Shown here piece after piece: positions 19,156 to 27,076 of a DNA stretch of 64,000 nt (within the stretch, counting starts at the first letter, position 1; each line of letters begins with the position of its first letter). The position numbers were made by a program, and so were the translations under genes. The notes beneath the pieces are model-generated. The model ran no database searches and had not been told where the DNA came from. It saw nothing but the letters and a program-made list of their open reading frames with translations. Source of the DNA: Thiohalocapsa sp963695445 (GTDB taxonomy: Bacteria; Pseudomonadota; Gammaproteobacteria; Chromatiales; Chromatiaceae); contig CAVOGV010000029.1 in the NCBI GenBank assembly GCA_963695445.1, positions 62,001 through 126,000 of the forward strand, in the 5' to 3' direction.

Positions 19156-19511
19156 GATAAGTCTTCCGGTCGATGGATAGGTTGACGTGTCATTGGGTGC
19201 GGTCTGGTCGCTACTGGACCATATACCCTGAGGAGCGGAAGTCCCGGCTTCTGTCGCCACGGCACCCCCGCACTTGCGGGGAAAGTGGGGGCACCGCGCT
19301 CGGATTTCTCGTCGATTCCCCTGTTTCGAACGCGGCCAGTATATGATTGGTCAAACGACAGGGTCGTTGCGAAACTGCAATTGCGTCTTTGTCGTGCGCC
19401 TGCCGATACCCTTTGTCGTGCCATGGGAATTGTACGCCAGGTACGAGTTCTTGTGGGCTGCCTAGCAGTGACCGCGTACCCATCGAAGACGGGGAGATTG
19501 TCGACGAAGCC
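19156..19511. other. intergenic region with no supported gene
   Basis: About 355 bases between the divergent DUF2892 gene and the DegP-like protease gene. It contains a GC hairpin around 19264-19290 (CCCCCGCACTTGCGGGG) and presumably both promoters. Several short frames cross it, but none has a recognisable product. Confidence 0.5.
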
Positions 19512-20639
19512 ATGCACGGATTCAAATTGCCGCGGCTGCTGTTTTGGGCCGCTATCCTGTTTCTGCTGTCGCTGACCGTCAAGCCTTGGCTGGAACTGGC
19601 GTTGGTGAACTACGACGCCGAACCCAGGGCAGTGACTGCCCGTGGCGACATCGCTGGCGATGAGCGGGCAACGATCGAGATCTTCGAGTCGGCCAGCCCG
19701 TCGGTCGTCTTTATCAGCACGACTGCTGAACTGCTGAGCCCCTGGACGCGCAATCTCACCCAGGTTCGCCGGGGGACCGGTTCCGGTTTCGTCTGGGACG
19801 CTGCTGGCCACATCGTCACCAATTACCACGTCATCGAGGATGCGCGGTCGGCGCGGGTGAGGCTGTCCGACGGGCGAACTTACAACGCGGAATTTGTCGG
19901 CGCGAGCCCCGAGCACGACCTGGCGGTGGTGCGCATCGGTGTGTCTTTGGCGCGCATCGCGCCCGTCGCGATCGGCAGCAGCGTCGACCTGCGGGTTGGG
20001 CAGAAGGTGTTTGCCATCGGCAATCCGTTTGGCTTCGACTATAGTCTCACGACCGGCGTCGTCTCGGCGCTGGACCGCACCATCTTCTCGGAGGAGCATG
20101 GCGAGATCCGGCACTTGATTCAGACCGATGCGGCCATTAATCCCGGCAATTCCGGCGGTCCGTTGCTGGACAGCGCGGGCCGTCTGATCGGCGTCAATAC
20201 CGCCATCTTCAGCCCCTCCGGCAGCTTCAGCGGCATCGGCTTTGCGGTGCCGGTGGACACCGTCAATCGGGTTGTGCCTCAGCTCATCGCCAGCGGACGC
20301 TATGTGCGCCCCCGGATTGGCATCTATGGCGACGACGATGTTAGCCGGCCGATCCTGGTGGAACTCGGTGTCGAGGGCGTGGTGATTCTGCGCGTGGAGC
20401 CTGATTCACCGGCCGCCGTCGCAGGGCTGGTGGAGACCCGGGTGACCGATGCCGGCGAGATTATCCCCGGCGACATCATTCAACGCGTCGATGGCGAGCC
20501 GGTCGGCGAGATGGCCGACCTGATCGAGGTGTTGGAGAATTACCGAATCGGCGATCGGGTCGTGCTGGATCTGGTACGCGGCGGCGCATCGACCCGCGTT
20601 CCGGTGGTTCTCGGCGGGCGCTCCGGACAGCTGGATTGA
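19512..20639 (+). CDS. DegP/HtrA-like serine protease, membrane anchored
   Basis: A 375-aa trypsin-like protease. An uncleaved N-terminal membrane anchor spans residues 8-26. The catalytic triad is visible as H106 (NYHVIED), D136 (PEHDLAVV) and S214 (NPGNSGGPLL). One C-terminal PDZ domain follows from about residue 280 (IPGDIIQRVDGEPVGEM). A single PDZ and a membrane anchor resemble DegS more than DegP. It would degrade or sense misfolded envelope proteins in the periplasm. ATG 19512 is the first start giving a signal anchor. Confidence 0.9.
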   Translation: MHGFKLPRLLFWAAILFLLSLTVKPWLELALVNYDAEPRAVTARGDIAGDERATIEIFESASPSVVFISTTAELLSPWTRNLTQVRRGTGSGFVWDAAGHIVTNYHVIEDARSARVRLSDGRTYNAEFVGASPEHDLAVVRIGVSLARIAPVAIGSSVDLRVGQKVFAIGNPFGFDYSLTTGVVSALDRTIFSEEHGEIRHLIQTDAAINPGNSGGPLLDSAGRLIGVNTAIFSPSGSFSGIGFAVPVDTVNRVVPQLIASGRYVRPRIGIYGDDDVSRPILVELGVEGVVILRVEPDSPAAVAGLVETRVTDAGEIIPGDIIQRVDGEPVGEMADLIEVLENYRIGDRVVLDLVRGGASTRVPVVLGGRSGQLD

Positions 20640-20676
20640 GCTGTCCGTGCCCGCGCCGAATCCTACAGAAATTGCC

Positions 20677-20934
20677 TCAGTTCAGACCACAGACGCCGGT
20701 TGGGCAGCAGCCGCCGGTGCCGCAGGCGGGCGCGTTGCCGCTGCCGAGGCTGGCGCTGGAGATCAGGTTGCCCCCGTTGGCCATGCGCTGGACCGGTGTA
20801 TCGGCCGCGGTGTCGCCTCTGGTCAGGTTGGCGCGTTCGCACAGTTCGCCCCAGGTGGCGATCTTCTCGCTCATGCGATGGTTGACCTCGACGACTTGGC
20901 CGTTGGCGTCGCAGCGATAATCATACGTTGGCAT
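20677..20934 (-). CDS. FmdB-like small zinc-ribbon protein, degenerate
   Basis: An 85-aa protein starting MPTYDYRCDANGQVVEV, the FmdB start, but the first knuckle has C-x-x-N instead of CxxC. The second half ends in a cysteine-rich tail ACGTGGCCPTGVCG. AGGAGC lies upstream of the ATG. The tail could bind metal on its own. Function unknown; FmdB members are usually called putative regulators. Confidence 0.7.
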   Translation of the reverse strand: MPTYDYRCDANGQVVEVNHRMSEKIATWGELCERANLTRGDTAADTPVQRMANGGNLISSASLGSGNAPACGTGGCCPTGVCGLN

Positions 20935-21014
20935 CGTACGTTGCTCCTATATCGATGTTTTCTAATATGGGCAGATTATATCCAGCGCGGGCGACAACGC
21001 AATGCCTGCGGATG

Positions 21015-21584
21015 TCACTCAAGCTGCGCGGCCGCCCAGAGCTTTCCGCGCAGGCCGACGCCAGTGCTGTAGCCGACGCTGGCGAAGCGGATATTGCCGT
21101 CGCCGTCGAGCACGAAACTGGCCGGTACGCCGCGTACGCCCCACTGGGTCGCGATTTCGCCATAGGGGTCGGCAATCGCATCAAAGGACAGACCTTGCCC
21201 CTGAAGATAAGTATTGATTTCCATGTCGCTACCTGACTGCATGGCCACGGTGATGACCTGGTAGTCGCTGCTCAATGCCTCGATGTTGCCTTCTTCCAGC
21301 TTGCAGATCGGGCACCAGACGGCCCAGAAGTGCACCAGCGTCGGCTGGCCGCGCAGGCTCGTCAGGTCGAAGGGTTGCGCCATGGTCGTCGCTGCGCTCA
21401 GAGCCGGCGCCTCGCCGCTGGCTAGGGGGCGAGACTTGAACCATTGCACGCCGAAGAAGATGACCAGGATCACCAACATGTTCACCAGCCAGCCGCGCAG
21501 GCTGCGCTTCGATCGGGGGTTGGAGACTCGCGTCGATTTGCCCATTGTCTTCCGTGCCGCGTCTGGCTTGTTGTCCGGCGGCAT
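21015..21584 (-). CDS. membrane-anchored TlpA/ScsD-like thiol-disulfide oxidoreductase
   Basis: A 189-aa thioredoxin-fold protein with one N-terminal membrane anchor (residues 33-46) and a periplasmic domain. The active site is C91-P-I-C94 in FWAVWCPICKLEE, and the cis-proline loop is VRGVPASFVLDGDG. It resembles the ScsD/DsbE-like protein disulfide oxidoreductases. The gene is divergent from a periplasmic rhodanese gene across about 70 bases, suggesting joint control of periplasmic sulfur or thiol chemistry. An internal ATG at 21545 is an alternative start. Confidence 0.85.
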   Translation of the reverse strand: MPPDNKPDAARKTMGKSTRVSNPRSKRSLRGWLVNMLVILVIFFGVQWFKSRPLASGEAPALSAATTMAQPFDLTSLRGQPTLVHFWAVWCPICKLEEGNIEALSSDYQVITVAMQSGSDMEINTYLQGQGLSFDAIADPYGEIATQWGVRGVPASFVLDGDGNIRFASVGYSTGVGLRGKLWAAAQLE

Positions 21585-21655
21585 AGTATGCCTGCCCAGC
21601 GCGGCGCTTGGCAGGTCCGATGCGGACTTAATTTAGCTCGTCATGGAGAGTGCGG

Positions 21656-22378
21656 ATGAAGCGAATGCGAGAGTACTTGGCCCCGTTCGTCCTGATTCTG
21701 TCGGGGCTTGCGGCGGCATGGGCCGCTGATCCCGCCGACGGCTTGTTCGATCTCGACCAGCTCGAGGTTCGGATCACCGAATCGCTGTCGAATCTGGAGC
21801 TGAGCCACGACGGCAAGCCCGTCTTGCTGATGCGTCACCAGGACCCGGATCACCATATCGTCGCGCCCTACGACAAGACGGCACGTCGCTGTCCGCCTTA
21901 CTGCGTGCAGCCGATGCAGGTGGCACCTGGTGTCGAGACCATCGGCGAGTTGGAGTTGATCGATTACCTGAAGCGTTCGGAAGAGGGCGATTCGACGGTG
22001 TTGGTGATCGATTCTCGCACCGACGACTGGGTCCGGCGCGGCACGATTCCCGGCTCTGTGCATATCGCGTATCAACGGCTCGATCCCGAATTTGCATCGC
22101 CGCAGCAGATCGCCGAGATCCTGCAATTGGAGTTCGGTGCCGCCAGTGCCGATGGCATCTGGGACTTCGGCGGCGTGAAGACCTTGGTGTTCTTCTGCAA
22201 CGGCGCCTGGTGTGGGCAGTCGCCCACCAACATCAAGGCGCTGCTCGGGTTTGGCTATCCGGCACACAAGATCAAATGGTACCGGGGTGGGATGCAGGCG
22301 TGGGAATCGCTGGGGTTGACGACGGTTCGGCCGGCCGCGGCGACCGCGGACGATGAGGCGGAGCACTCGACTCCTTGA
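21656..22378 (+). CDS. periplasmic rhodanese-like protein
   Basis: A roughly 240-aa secreted protein with signal peptide MKRMREYLAPFVLILSGLA and cleavage near AWA. The second half is a rhodanese domain: VLVIDSRTDDWVRRGTIPGS, then the active loop FFCNGAWCGQS whose first cysteine is the expected sulfur acceptor. The second cysteine five residues on could form a disulfide with it. ATG 21656 has GGAGA six bases upstream. It likely moves sulfane sulfur or responds to redox in the periplasm. Confidence 0.82.
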   Translation: MKRMREYLAPFVLILSGLAAAWAADPADGLFDLDQLEVRITESLSNLELSHDGKPVLLMRHQDPDHHIVAPYDKTARRCPPYCVQPMQVAPGVETIGELELIDYLKRSEEGDSTVLVIDSRTDDWVRRGTIPGSVHIAYQRLDPEFASPQQIAEILQLEFGAASADGIWDFGGVKTLVFFCNGAWCGQSPTNIKALLGFGYPAHKIKWYRGGMQAWESLGLTTVRPAAATADDEAEHSTP

Positions 22379-22433
22379 CGGCGCGAGTCTGTGCACAAGG
22401 GCCAGGTTTGTCGGCGGGTCAAGGTCGCAAGCG

Positions 22434-22475
22434 TGAAGGATGAAGGATGAAGGATGAAGGATGAAGGATGAAGGA
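22434..22475. repeat. heptanucleotide microsatellite TGAAGGA x6
   Basis: Six perfect tandem TGAAGGA units, followed by a degenerate CGAAG. They lie in the 240-base gap after the rhodanese gene. No other feature was found in this gap. Confidence 0.95.
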
Positions 22476-22616
22476 CGAAGTGTGATCTGGCCTTTTTCGG
22501 GTGAAGAGGTGCAGTTGTGTAACTCTGTCGGACGATGGTCCTTGGTCCTCGGCCCATTTGAACTCAAAGGGCGCGGTGCTCGCTCTCATCGCACCACGAC
22601 ATCCCCTCGTTAGCGT

Positions 22617-23395
22617 TCAATCTCCACCTGCGTGCGAATCCAGCGGTTGATCAGCCCCGTTGAGGCTGCCCGATTCGTGCCAGGCACTGATGATGTTATT
22701 GACGTTGCGCTGCAAGACCTCGTCCTCGGCGCGCATGACCCAGGCGAGGCGTTCTTCCGTCAGCGGGCGGAAGATGCCGAGCAATTCGGTCTCGTCGGGG
22801 TCCGCGGCGATGGCCCAGACGGTGGTTGCGTCGTGGATGAAAAGGTCGATGTCGCCCGCGCGCAAGGCGGCGATTCCCCAGGTGGCGTCGGCGACCGGGA
22901 CGCGTTCTGCGTTTGGCAGGTTTGCCTGGACGAACCGCGCGCCGGCGGAGCCGCGCTGGTAACCGACGCGGGCCCGTGTGGTGATGATGTCGAGCAAGCG
23001 GCCAAAGGTCGCGACGTCTTCTGCGCGGATCAACGCCATCTGGCCGGTGCTCAGCAGCGTCGCGCTGGCGACCAGGCCAAGGCGCGCGCAGATCAGTCTC
23101 CGGCAGGGTCGAGAGCACCAGGTCGATGCGTCCGCCACGCAGCGCGTCGATCAGGCGTGGTTGCGGCATCTCCTGCAGGCGCAGTTGCGCGTTCATCGCA
23201 TCGGCCAGTGCGCGGGCCAGGTCCACTTCGAGCCCGCGCAGCACGCCGTGATCGAAGAACGCCATTGGTGCGCCGCCGGCGCTGACGCCGAAGCGCAGCG
23301 ATGCGCGGTCGTCGTCGGCACTGACGACGGTGCTCGATGCACAGCAGCATGACAAGCACCACCATGACGATTGCGGTGATTGGAAATCGCGTCAT
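22617..23395 (-). CDS. periplasmic solute-binding protein, family 3 (two apparent frameshifts)
   Basis: A transporter-substrate-binding protein of the amino-acid type, about 255 aa when repaired. A hydrophobic signal (MTRFPITAIVMVVLVML) is followed by LRFGVSAGGAPMAFFD and GLEVDLARALADAMNAQL, the family 3 signature. Breaks occur near 23335 (just after the signal peptide) and near 23100 (between STLPETDLR and LGLVASATLL). The C-terminal part includes VADATWGIAALRAGDIDLF. No permease genes adjoin it, so it may be an orphan receptor or a ligand-binding enzyme relative. Confidence 0.75.
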
Positions 23396-23464
23396 GCGGA
23401 TGTAGGGTAAGGCATTGATTGAGTCACGCCGTTCAACGTGCGTCACTCTGGCTCGAGGGCAACA

Positions 23465-24100
23465 ATGCAGGATTCAGACTTGCATGGCATCGAAAAACCA
23501 AACCCCGTAGTGCACGACAGGCAGCGCAGCGATGCCGCTGCATCGTCCGACGCGCTGCCAATGCTGTCGCGGGCGTTGCGCTTCGCGGCAGTCAAGCATC
23601 GCCGCCAGCGACGCAAGGATGCCGAAGCATCGCCGTACATCAATCATCCGATCGCGGTGCTGTCGATCCTGAGCGAAGAGGCCGCGGTCGACTCAACCCA
23701 TGTGCTCTGTGCGGCGGTGCTACACGACACCATCGAGGATACCGAGACCAGCGCCGAGGAGTTGGAGGCGGCCTTCGGTTTCGATGTGTTGCAGACCGTG
23801 CTGGCGGTGACCGACGACAAGGCGCTGCCGAAGGCAGAGCGCAAACGGCAACAGATCCTGCGTGCGTCGTCGGCCAGCCATGAGGCGCGTCTGGTGAAGC
23901 TCGCGGACAAGATCGCCAATCTGCGCGATTTGGCGGATCAGCCGCCCCATGACTGGGATGCGACGCGCCGACTCGCTTACTGCCGCTGGGCGGTGGACGT
24001 CATCGACCAGTTGCGGGGAACGCACGCCGAACTCGAGCGGCTGTTCGATCTGGCCCACGCGCGCTGCGTCGCCATGGTCGCGGAGACTGAGCGACCCTGA
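23465..24100 (+). CDS. HD-domain alarmone-hydrolase-like protein
   Basis: A 211-aa single-domain protein with the HD pattern of the RelA/SpoT hydrolase module: INHPIAVLSIL, AAVLHDTIEDTETSAEELE, and VKLADKIANLRDL. It has no synthetase, TGS or ACT domain, so it resembles stand-alone small alarmone hydrolases of the MESH1 kind. The expected reaction is removal of the 3'-pyrophosphate from (p)ppGpp. ATG 23465 has GAGG upstream. The spacer to convergent cysG is 91 bases. Confidence 0.85.
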   Translation: MQDSDLHGIEKPNPVVHDRQRSDAAASSDALPMLSRALRFAAVKHRRQRRKDAEASPYINHPIAVLSILSEEAAVDSTHVLCAAVLHDTIEDTETSAEELEAAFGFDVLQTVLAVTDDKALPKAERKRQQILRASSASHEARLVKLADKIANLRDLADQPPHDWDATRRLAYCRWAVDVIDQLRGTHAELERLFDLAHARCVAMVAETERP

Positions 24101-24191
24101 CGACGAGTTCCGAATCAAGCAACGCAGTCGTTGGTTGGGTGAGGAACGAACCCCAGCATCTTGACTGCCGGCGGCGCCGCCGCGACCCGCG

Positions 24192-25640
24192 TCATTGCAG
24201 GCCAGACGCTCGGTCGCCGGGCAAGACCGGAGTGGTTGCACCCTGTTCGGGATCGGGGATGGTGTTGAACCACGACAGCTTCTCCCGCAGCTTCACCACC
24301 TCGCCGACGATGATCAGCGTCGGCGGCTTCGGCGGGTCCGCCTGCACCTGTTCCAGGATGTTGGACAGCGTGCCGGCGTAGACCTTTTGCATATGCGTGG
24401 TGCCTTGCTGAACCAGTGCGATGGGCCGTTCCGGCGGGACGCCGTGTTCGATCAGGTTGGCGATGATGATCGGCAGACCCACCAGACCCATGTAGAACAC
24501 GACGGTCTGATTCGGTTGCGCCAGCTGCGGCCAGTTCAGGTTCATGGTGCCATCCTTGAGATGGCCGGTGACGAAGCTGACGGATTGCGCATAGTCCCGG
24601 TGCGTCAGCGGGATGCCGCCGTAACAGGCGCAGCCGCTGGCGGCGGTGATGCCGGGCACGACTTGGAATGGCACGCCTTCGGCCGCCAGCGTGTCGATCT
24701 CCTCGCCGCCGCGGCCGAAGATGAACGGGTCGCCGCCCTTCAGGCGCAACACCCGGTGTCCCTCCTTCGCGAGGCGAGCCAGCAGGGCGTTGATCTCCTC
24801 CTGGCGCATGGTGTGTTGGTTGCGTTGCTTTCCGACATAGATGTGGTCGGCGTCCCGGCGCACCATGTCGATGATCGGCTTGGCCACCAAGCGGTCGTAG
24901 ACCACCACGTCCGCTTGCTGCATCAGCCGCAGCGCGCGGAAGGTGAGCAGATCGGGGTCGCCGGGGCCGGCGCCCACCAGGTAGACCTCGCCCATCGTGG
25001 ACGGATCGGCGCCAGCGGCCAGTTCCCGCTCCATGGCCGCGTCGGCCTCCTCGAGATGGCCCGAGAAGACGCGTTCGGCGACGCCGCCCTGCAGTACGCG
25101 GTCCCAGAAGCGACGCCGGTCGCGCTGGATGTCGAAGCGCTCCTTGACGCGGTCGCGATACCGCGCGCAAAGCTCGGCGAGGCGGCCATAGCCCGCGGGC
25201 ACCAGGGATTCAAGCCGCGCCCGAATCATGCGCGCGAGCACCGGCGAGGCGCTGCCCGTCGACACGGCCACGACGACGGGCGAGCGGTCGATGATGGACG
25301 GCATGAGGAAGGTACAGTCCTCCGGCTGATCCGCGACGTTGACCGGGATGCCCGCCGCCTTGGCCAGCTGGGCAATCCGTTGGTTCACGTCGCGGTCGTC
25401 GGTGGCGGCGATCGCCAGGCGGACGCCGTCGAGATCGGCGTCTTCGAAGCGGCGCTCGTGCCAGACGATCGCCGGGTCGTCGAGTCGTGCGGCCAGGTCG
25501 TCGGTCAGGGCAGGCGCCACCAGGTGCACGCGCGCGCCGGCGCGACGCAGGTTTTCGAGCTTGCGCAACGCGATCGGTCCGCCGCCCACGACCAGGCAGG
25601 GTTGTTGTTTGATATCAAGAAAGATTGGAAGGTGTTCCAT
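24192..25640 (-). CDS. cysG: siroheme synthase CysG
   Basis: A 482-aa trifunctional enzyme making siroheme from uroporphyrinogen III. The N-terminal precorrin-2 dehydrogenase/ferrochelatase has LVVGGGPIALRKLENL. The C-terminal SUMT methyltransferase has VYLVGAGPGDPDLLT and LKGGDPFIFGRGGEE. The start MEHLPIFLDIKQQPCLV matches the usual CysG N-terminus. Siroheme serves assimilatory and reverse dissimilatory sulfite reductase, which fits the divergent sulfur-relay operon 70 bases away. Confidence 0.95.
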   Translation of the reverse strand: MEHLPIFLDIKQQPCLVVGGGPIALRKLENLRRAGARVHLVAPALTDDLAARLDDPAIVWHERRFEDADLDGVRLAIAATDDRDVNQRIAQLAKAAGIPVNVADQPEDCTFLMPSIIDRSPVVVAVSTGSASPVLARMIRARLESLVPAGYGRLAELCARYRDRVKERFDIQRDRRRFWDRVLQGGVAERVFSGHLEEADAAMERELAAGADPSTMGEVYLVGAGPGDPDLLTFRALRLMQQADVVVYDRLVAKPIIDMVRRDADHIYVGKQRNQHTMRQEEINALLARLAKEGHRVLRLKGGDPFIFGRGGEEIDTLAAEGVPFQVVPGITAASGCACYGGIPLTHRDYAQSVSFVTGHLKDGTMNLNWPQLAQPNQTVVFYMGLVGLPIIIANLIEHGVPPERPIALVQQGTTHMQKVYAGTLSNILEQVQADPPKPPTLIIVGEVVKLREKLSWFNTIPDPEQGATTPVLPGDRASGLQ

Positions 25641-25710
25641 CGTTCGCCTTGCCGTCTGTGACATAAATCATTAATATACTGAAATACTTGGGTAAGGGGT
25701 AGTCATTCAC
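25641..25710. promoter_or_regulatory. divergent cysG / rhd-tusA-dsrE promoter region
   Basis: A 70-base AT-rich gap between two divergent genes, containing ATTAATATACTGAAATACTT. The 9-mer TGAAATACT recurs at 26098-26106 upstream of tusA. No exact sigma-70 boxes are claimed. Confidence 0.5.
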
Positions 25711-26037
25711 GTGGTCAACGAGATCGATTCCGAAACTTTGCAGTCCCGCCTCGGCAATGGCGAGGATTTGCTGCTGGTGGACATTCGGACCCCCGCCGAG
25801 GTCGCGCAGGGCGCGATCCCGAACGCTTCGCACATCCCGATGCATCTGTTGCCCTTGCGCGCGGCGGAATTGCCGAAAGACAAGGACGTCGTGTTGTATT
25901 GCCGCAGTGGCGCCCGGTCTTACCACGCCTGCCAGTTTCTTGCGCAACAGGGTTTCGACAACGCCTTGAACCTGCGTGGCGGCATCATCGCCTGGGCCAG
26001 GCACGGTTACCAGATCGGTCGGCTCGACCTATCGTGA
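25711..26037 (+). CDS. single-domain rhodanese of sulfur-relay operon
   Basis: A 108-aa cytoplasmic rhodanese starting with GTG, with AAGGGG upstream. The domain runs from LLLVDIRTPAEVAQGAI to the active loop YCRSGARS, where C64 accepts sulfane sulfur. In purple sulfur bacteria the first gene of the rhd-tusA-dsrE2 set has this form and passes sulfur to TusA. tusA follows after 117 bases. Confidence 0.92.
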   Translation: MVNEIDSETLQSRLGNGEDLLLVDIRTPAEVAQGAIPNASHIPMHLLPLRAAELPKDKDVVLYCRSGARSYHACQFLAQQGFDNALNLRGGIIAWARHGYQIGRLDLS

Positions 26038-26154
26038 GCCGGTCTTAACCTTGCGTTTATCGGCGGTTTGGCCTATAAATCAGAACCTTTGCTTTTGCTG
26101 AAATACTAACGCAGCAACGGCTTTTCACCTAGAGACTTCCGGAGGTTATACGAG

Positions 26155-26385
26155 ATGGCAGACTTTGATTCGGAACTGGACGCAAGCGGCCTGAACTGCC
26201 CGTTGCCGATTCTTCGGGCGAAGAAGACCCTGAACGGTCTGGAAGCCGGGCAGGTGTTGCACGTGATCGCAACCGACCCTGGCTCGGTCAAGGACTTCGA
26301 TGCCTTTGCCAAACAGACCGGCAACGAGCTGATGGAATCCAAAGAAGAGGGCGGCAAGTTCCATTTCTTGATCAAGAAGTCCTGA
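26155..26385 (+). CDS. tusA: sulfur carrier protein TusA
   Basis: A 76-aa TusA with the CPxP motif at C15 (GLNCPLPILRAKK) and the family ending KFHFLIKKS. GGAGG precedes the start. It carries persulfide sulfur in the cytoplasm for tRNA thiolation and, in sulfur oxidisers, for delivery to DsrEFH/DsrC. Placed between rhodanese and DsrE-type genes, it is most likely the oxidative type. Confidence 0.95.
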   Translation: MADFDSELDASGLNCPLPILRAKKTLNGLEAGQVLHVIATDPGSVKDFDAFAKQTGNELMESKEEGGKFHFLIKKS

Positions 26386-26474
26386 CCTCCGTCCCCTAAG
26401 GCGATTGACAGAAATCGCCTAACACCCACAACGAAACCGGCCCCGTCGCTGCGGGGTCCGACAGGAGGAACACG

Positions 26475-26954
26475 ATGGACGAAAAGAAACTGGCGATCAT
26501 CGCCACCAAGGGCTCGTTGGACTGGGCCTATCCCCCCTTCATCCTTGCGTCCACCGCTTCCGCGCTGGGCTATGAGTCGCAGATCTTCTTTACCTTCTAC
26601 GGTCTTCAGCTGCTGAAGAAGAAGCTCGCGCTGCAGGTCACGCCGCTGGGAAATCCCGGCATGCCCATGCCCATGGGCATGGACAAGTGGTTCCCGGTGC
26701 TCGGCATGGCGCTGCCCGGCATGCAGAGCATGATGACGGCCATGATGAAGCAGAAGATGAAGGCCAAGGGCGTCGCCAGTGTCGACGAGCTGCGCGAGCT
26801 GTGCCAGGAGGCCGAGGTCAAGCTGATCGCCTGCCAGATGACGGTCGACCTGTTCGACATGGACCATGCCGACTTCATCGACGGCGTGGAATATGCCGGG
26901 GCGGCGGCATTCTTCGAGTTCGCGGGCGAAAGCGACATTTGTCTGTATATCTAG
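26475..26954 (+). CDS. DsrE2/DsrE3-type peroxiredoxin-like sulfur protein
   Basis: A 159-aa DsrE/DsrF/DrsH-like protein. KKLAIIATKGSLDWAYPPFI is the usual start. VASVDELRELCQEAEVKLIACQMTVDLF contains the two conserved cysteine positions, and EYAGAAAFFEF ends the fold. A methionine-rich central segment (MPMPMGMDKWFPVLGMALPG) is characteristic and may contact membrane. Preceded by AGGAGG. It likely exchanges persulfide sulfur with TusA and rhodanese. I cannot separate DsrE2 from DsrE3 by eye. Confidence 0.88.
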   Translation: MDEKKLAIIATKGSLDWAYPPFILASTASALGYESQIFFTFYGLQLLKKKLALQVTPLGNPGMPMPMGMDKWFPVLGMALPGMQSMMTAMMKQKMKAKGVASVDELRELCQEAEVKLIACQMTVDLFDMDHADFIDGVEYAGAAAFFEFAGESDICLYI

Positions 26955-26996
26955 CAGCTAGGGCCTAGCAGCTAGGTACTAGGAACTCGGAGCTAG
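26946..26996. repeat. short CTAG-rich repeats
   Basis: CTAGCAGCTAGG occurs twice in close succession (from 26951 and 26965) and is followed by degenerate ACTAGGAACTCGG units. The sequence begins at the dsrE stop and is enriched in the rare tetramer CTAG. No function is assigned. Confidence 0.6.
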
Positions 26997-27000
26997 AAAA

Positions 27001-27028
27001 AAAGGCCGTCCCAATCCGGGCGGCCTTT
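27001..27028. terminator. bidirectional rho-independent terminator
   Basis: The stem AAAGGCCG / CGGCCTTT with CC/GG extension closes a short loop, flanked by an A-run on the left. It sits between the convergent sulfur-relay operon and the FadL gene, ideally placed to stop both transcripts. Confidence 0.85.
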
Positions 27029-27076
27029 AAGGTTGCGCGACGGCGCCGCGCGTTTGGGGGAATCGTCGATTCGGTT

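Noticed and set aside
24195..25661. A 488-codon plus-strand frame opposite cysG
   Set aside because: Low-complexity product with no family; cysG on the other strand is unambiguous.
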